Of a DNA stretch of 6,760 bases, positions 6,710 through 6,760 are shown one piece after another; the first letter of the stretch is position 1; every line of letters starts with the position of its first letter. Where the stretch lies: positions 1 to 6,760 of the forward strand of contig QIAK01000042.1 of NCBI GenBank assembly GCA_003225515.1. The letters are read 5' to 3'. This DNA comes from Acidobacteriota bacterium (GTDB taxonomy: Bacteria > Acidobacteriota > Terriglobia > Terriglobales > Acidobacteriaceae). The notes under the pieces were generated by a model. The model saw only the letters and a list, made by a program, of their open reading frames with translations, searched no databases and was not told the DNA's origin. A program made the position numbers and the translations under genes.

Positions 6710-6760
6710 ATGCAAGGAACGGGGGCAACTTTGCTTCGCAGCATAAGAAGAATTCCCTCG
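6710..6760 (+). other. possible continuation of the methyltransferase frame after its stop
   Basis: The 17 codons after TAA 6707-6709, in the same frame, contain no stop up to the window edge and end in LLRSIRRIPS. In related methyltransferases I recall a basic segment of the form RxxRRxP(S/T) shortly after the equivalent of the SVLA end of the core. This suggests one gene broken by a nonsense change. The ATG right after the stop (6710) could allow re-initiation. It could instead be the start of an unrelated gene. Confidence 0.4.

Noticed and set aside
1..6760. Defence system, CRISPR array, mobile element, tRNA or rRNA
   Set aside because: No regularly spaced repeats, transposase or integrase motifs, terminal repeats or RNA-gene signatures were seen; all long frames fit glycan biosynthesis.

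Overview
The window is a piece of a surface-polysaccharide (capsule, O-antigen or exopolysaccharide) locus centred on a sialic-acid precursor module. I found no RNA genes, CRISPR arrays, insertion sequences or integration signs. Base composition is moderately GC-rich (mid-50s % by eye) and similar across the genes. The organism cannot be named from this alone. The mix of a hydrolysing UDP-GlcNAc 2-epimerase, a Neisseria-type NeuB, a CE4 deacetylase and a small methyltransferase would fit an environmental Gram-negative with large polysaccharide clusters. An acidobacterium is my guess, at low confidence.

Layout. Positions 3-1310 (+) hold the 3' part of a GT-B-like capsule or sialyl/glycerophosphate-transferase-like protein whose frame is open at the left window edge. 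It converges on a GT4-type glycosyltransferase at 1385-2488 (-) across a 74-base gap with only a weak hairpin. A 179-base divergent intergenic region (2489-2667) then carries a perfect TATAAT box inside an AT-rich island. It leads into a rightward gene set: neuB (2668-3801), neuC (3810-4970, possibly from 3783 and overlapping neuB), a NodB-fold polysaccharide deacetylase (5031-6134, possibly from 5001) and a SAM-dependent methyltransferase (6131-6709, ATGA overlap with the deacetylase).

How the genes work together. NeuC would convert UDP-GlcNAc to ManNAc plus UDP. NeuB would condense ManNAc with phosphoenolpyruvate to N-acetylneuraminic acid. The activating enzyme (NeuA, CMP-sialate synthetase) is not in the window and must lie outside it if the pathway is complete. 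The two transferases, the deacetylase and the methyltransferase would assemble or decorate the glycan.

The main oddity is at the right edge. The methyltransferase frame stops at 6707-6709, but the same frame stays open afterwards and reads like a continuation of the protein. The gene may therefore carry a nonsense mutation or a sequence error. I see no wholly new system here. The observations worth checking are this stop, the sialic-acid module in its particular company, and the unassigned first gene as a possible sialic-acid transferase.
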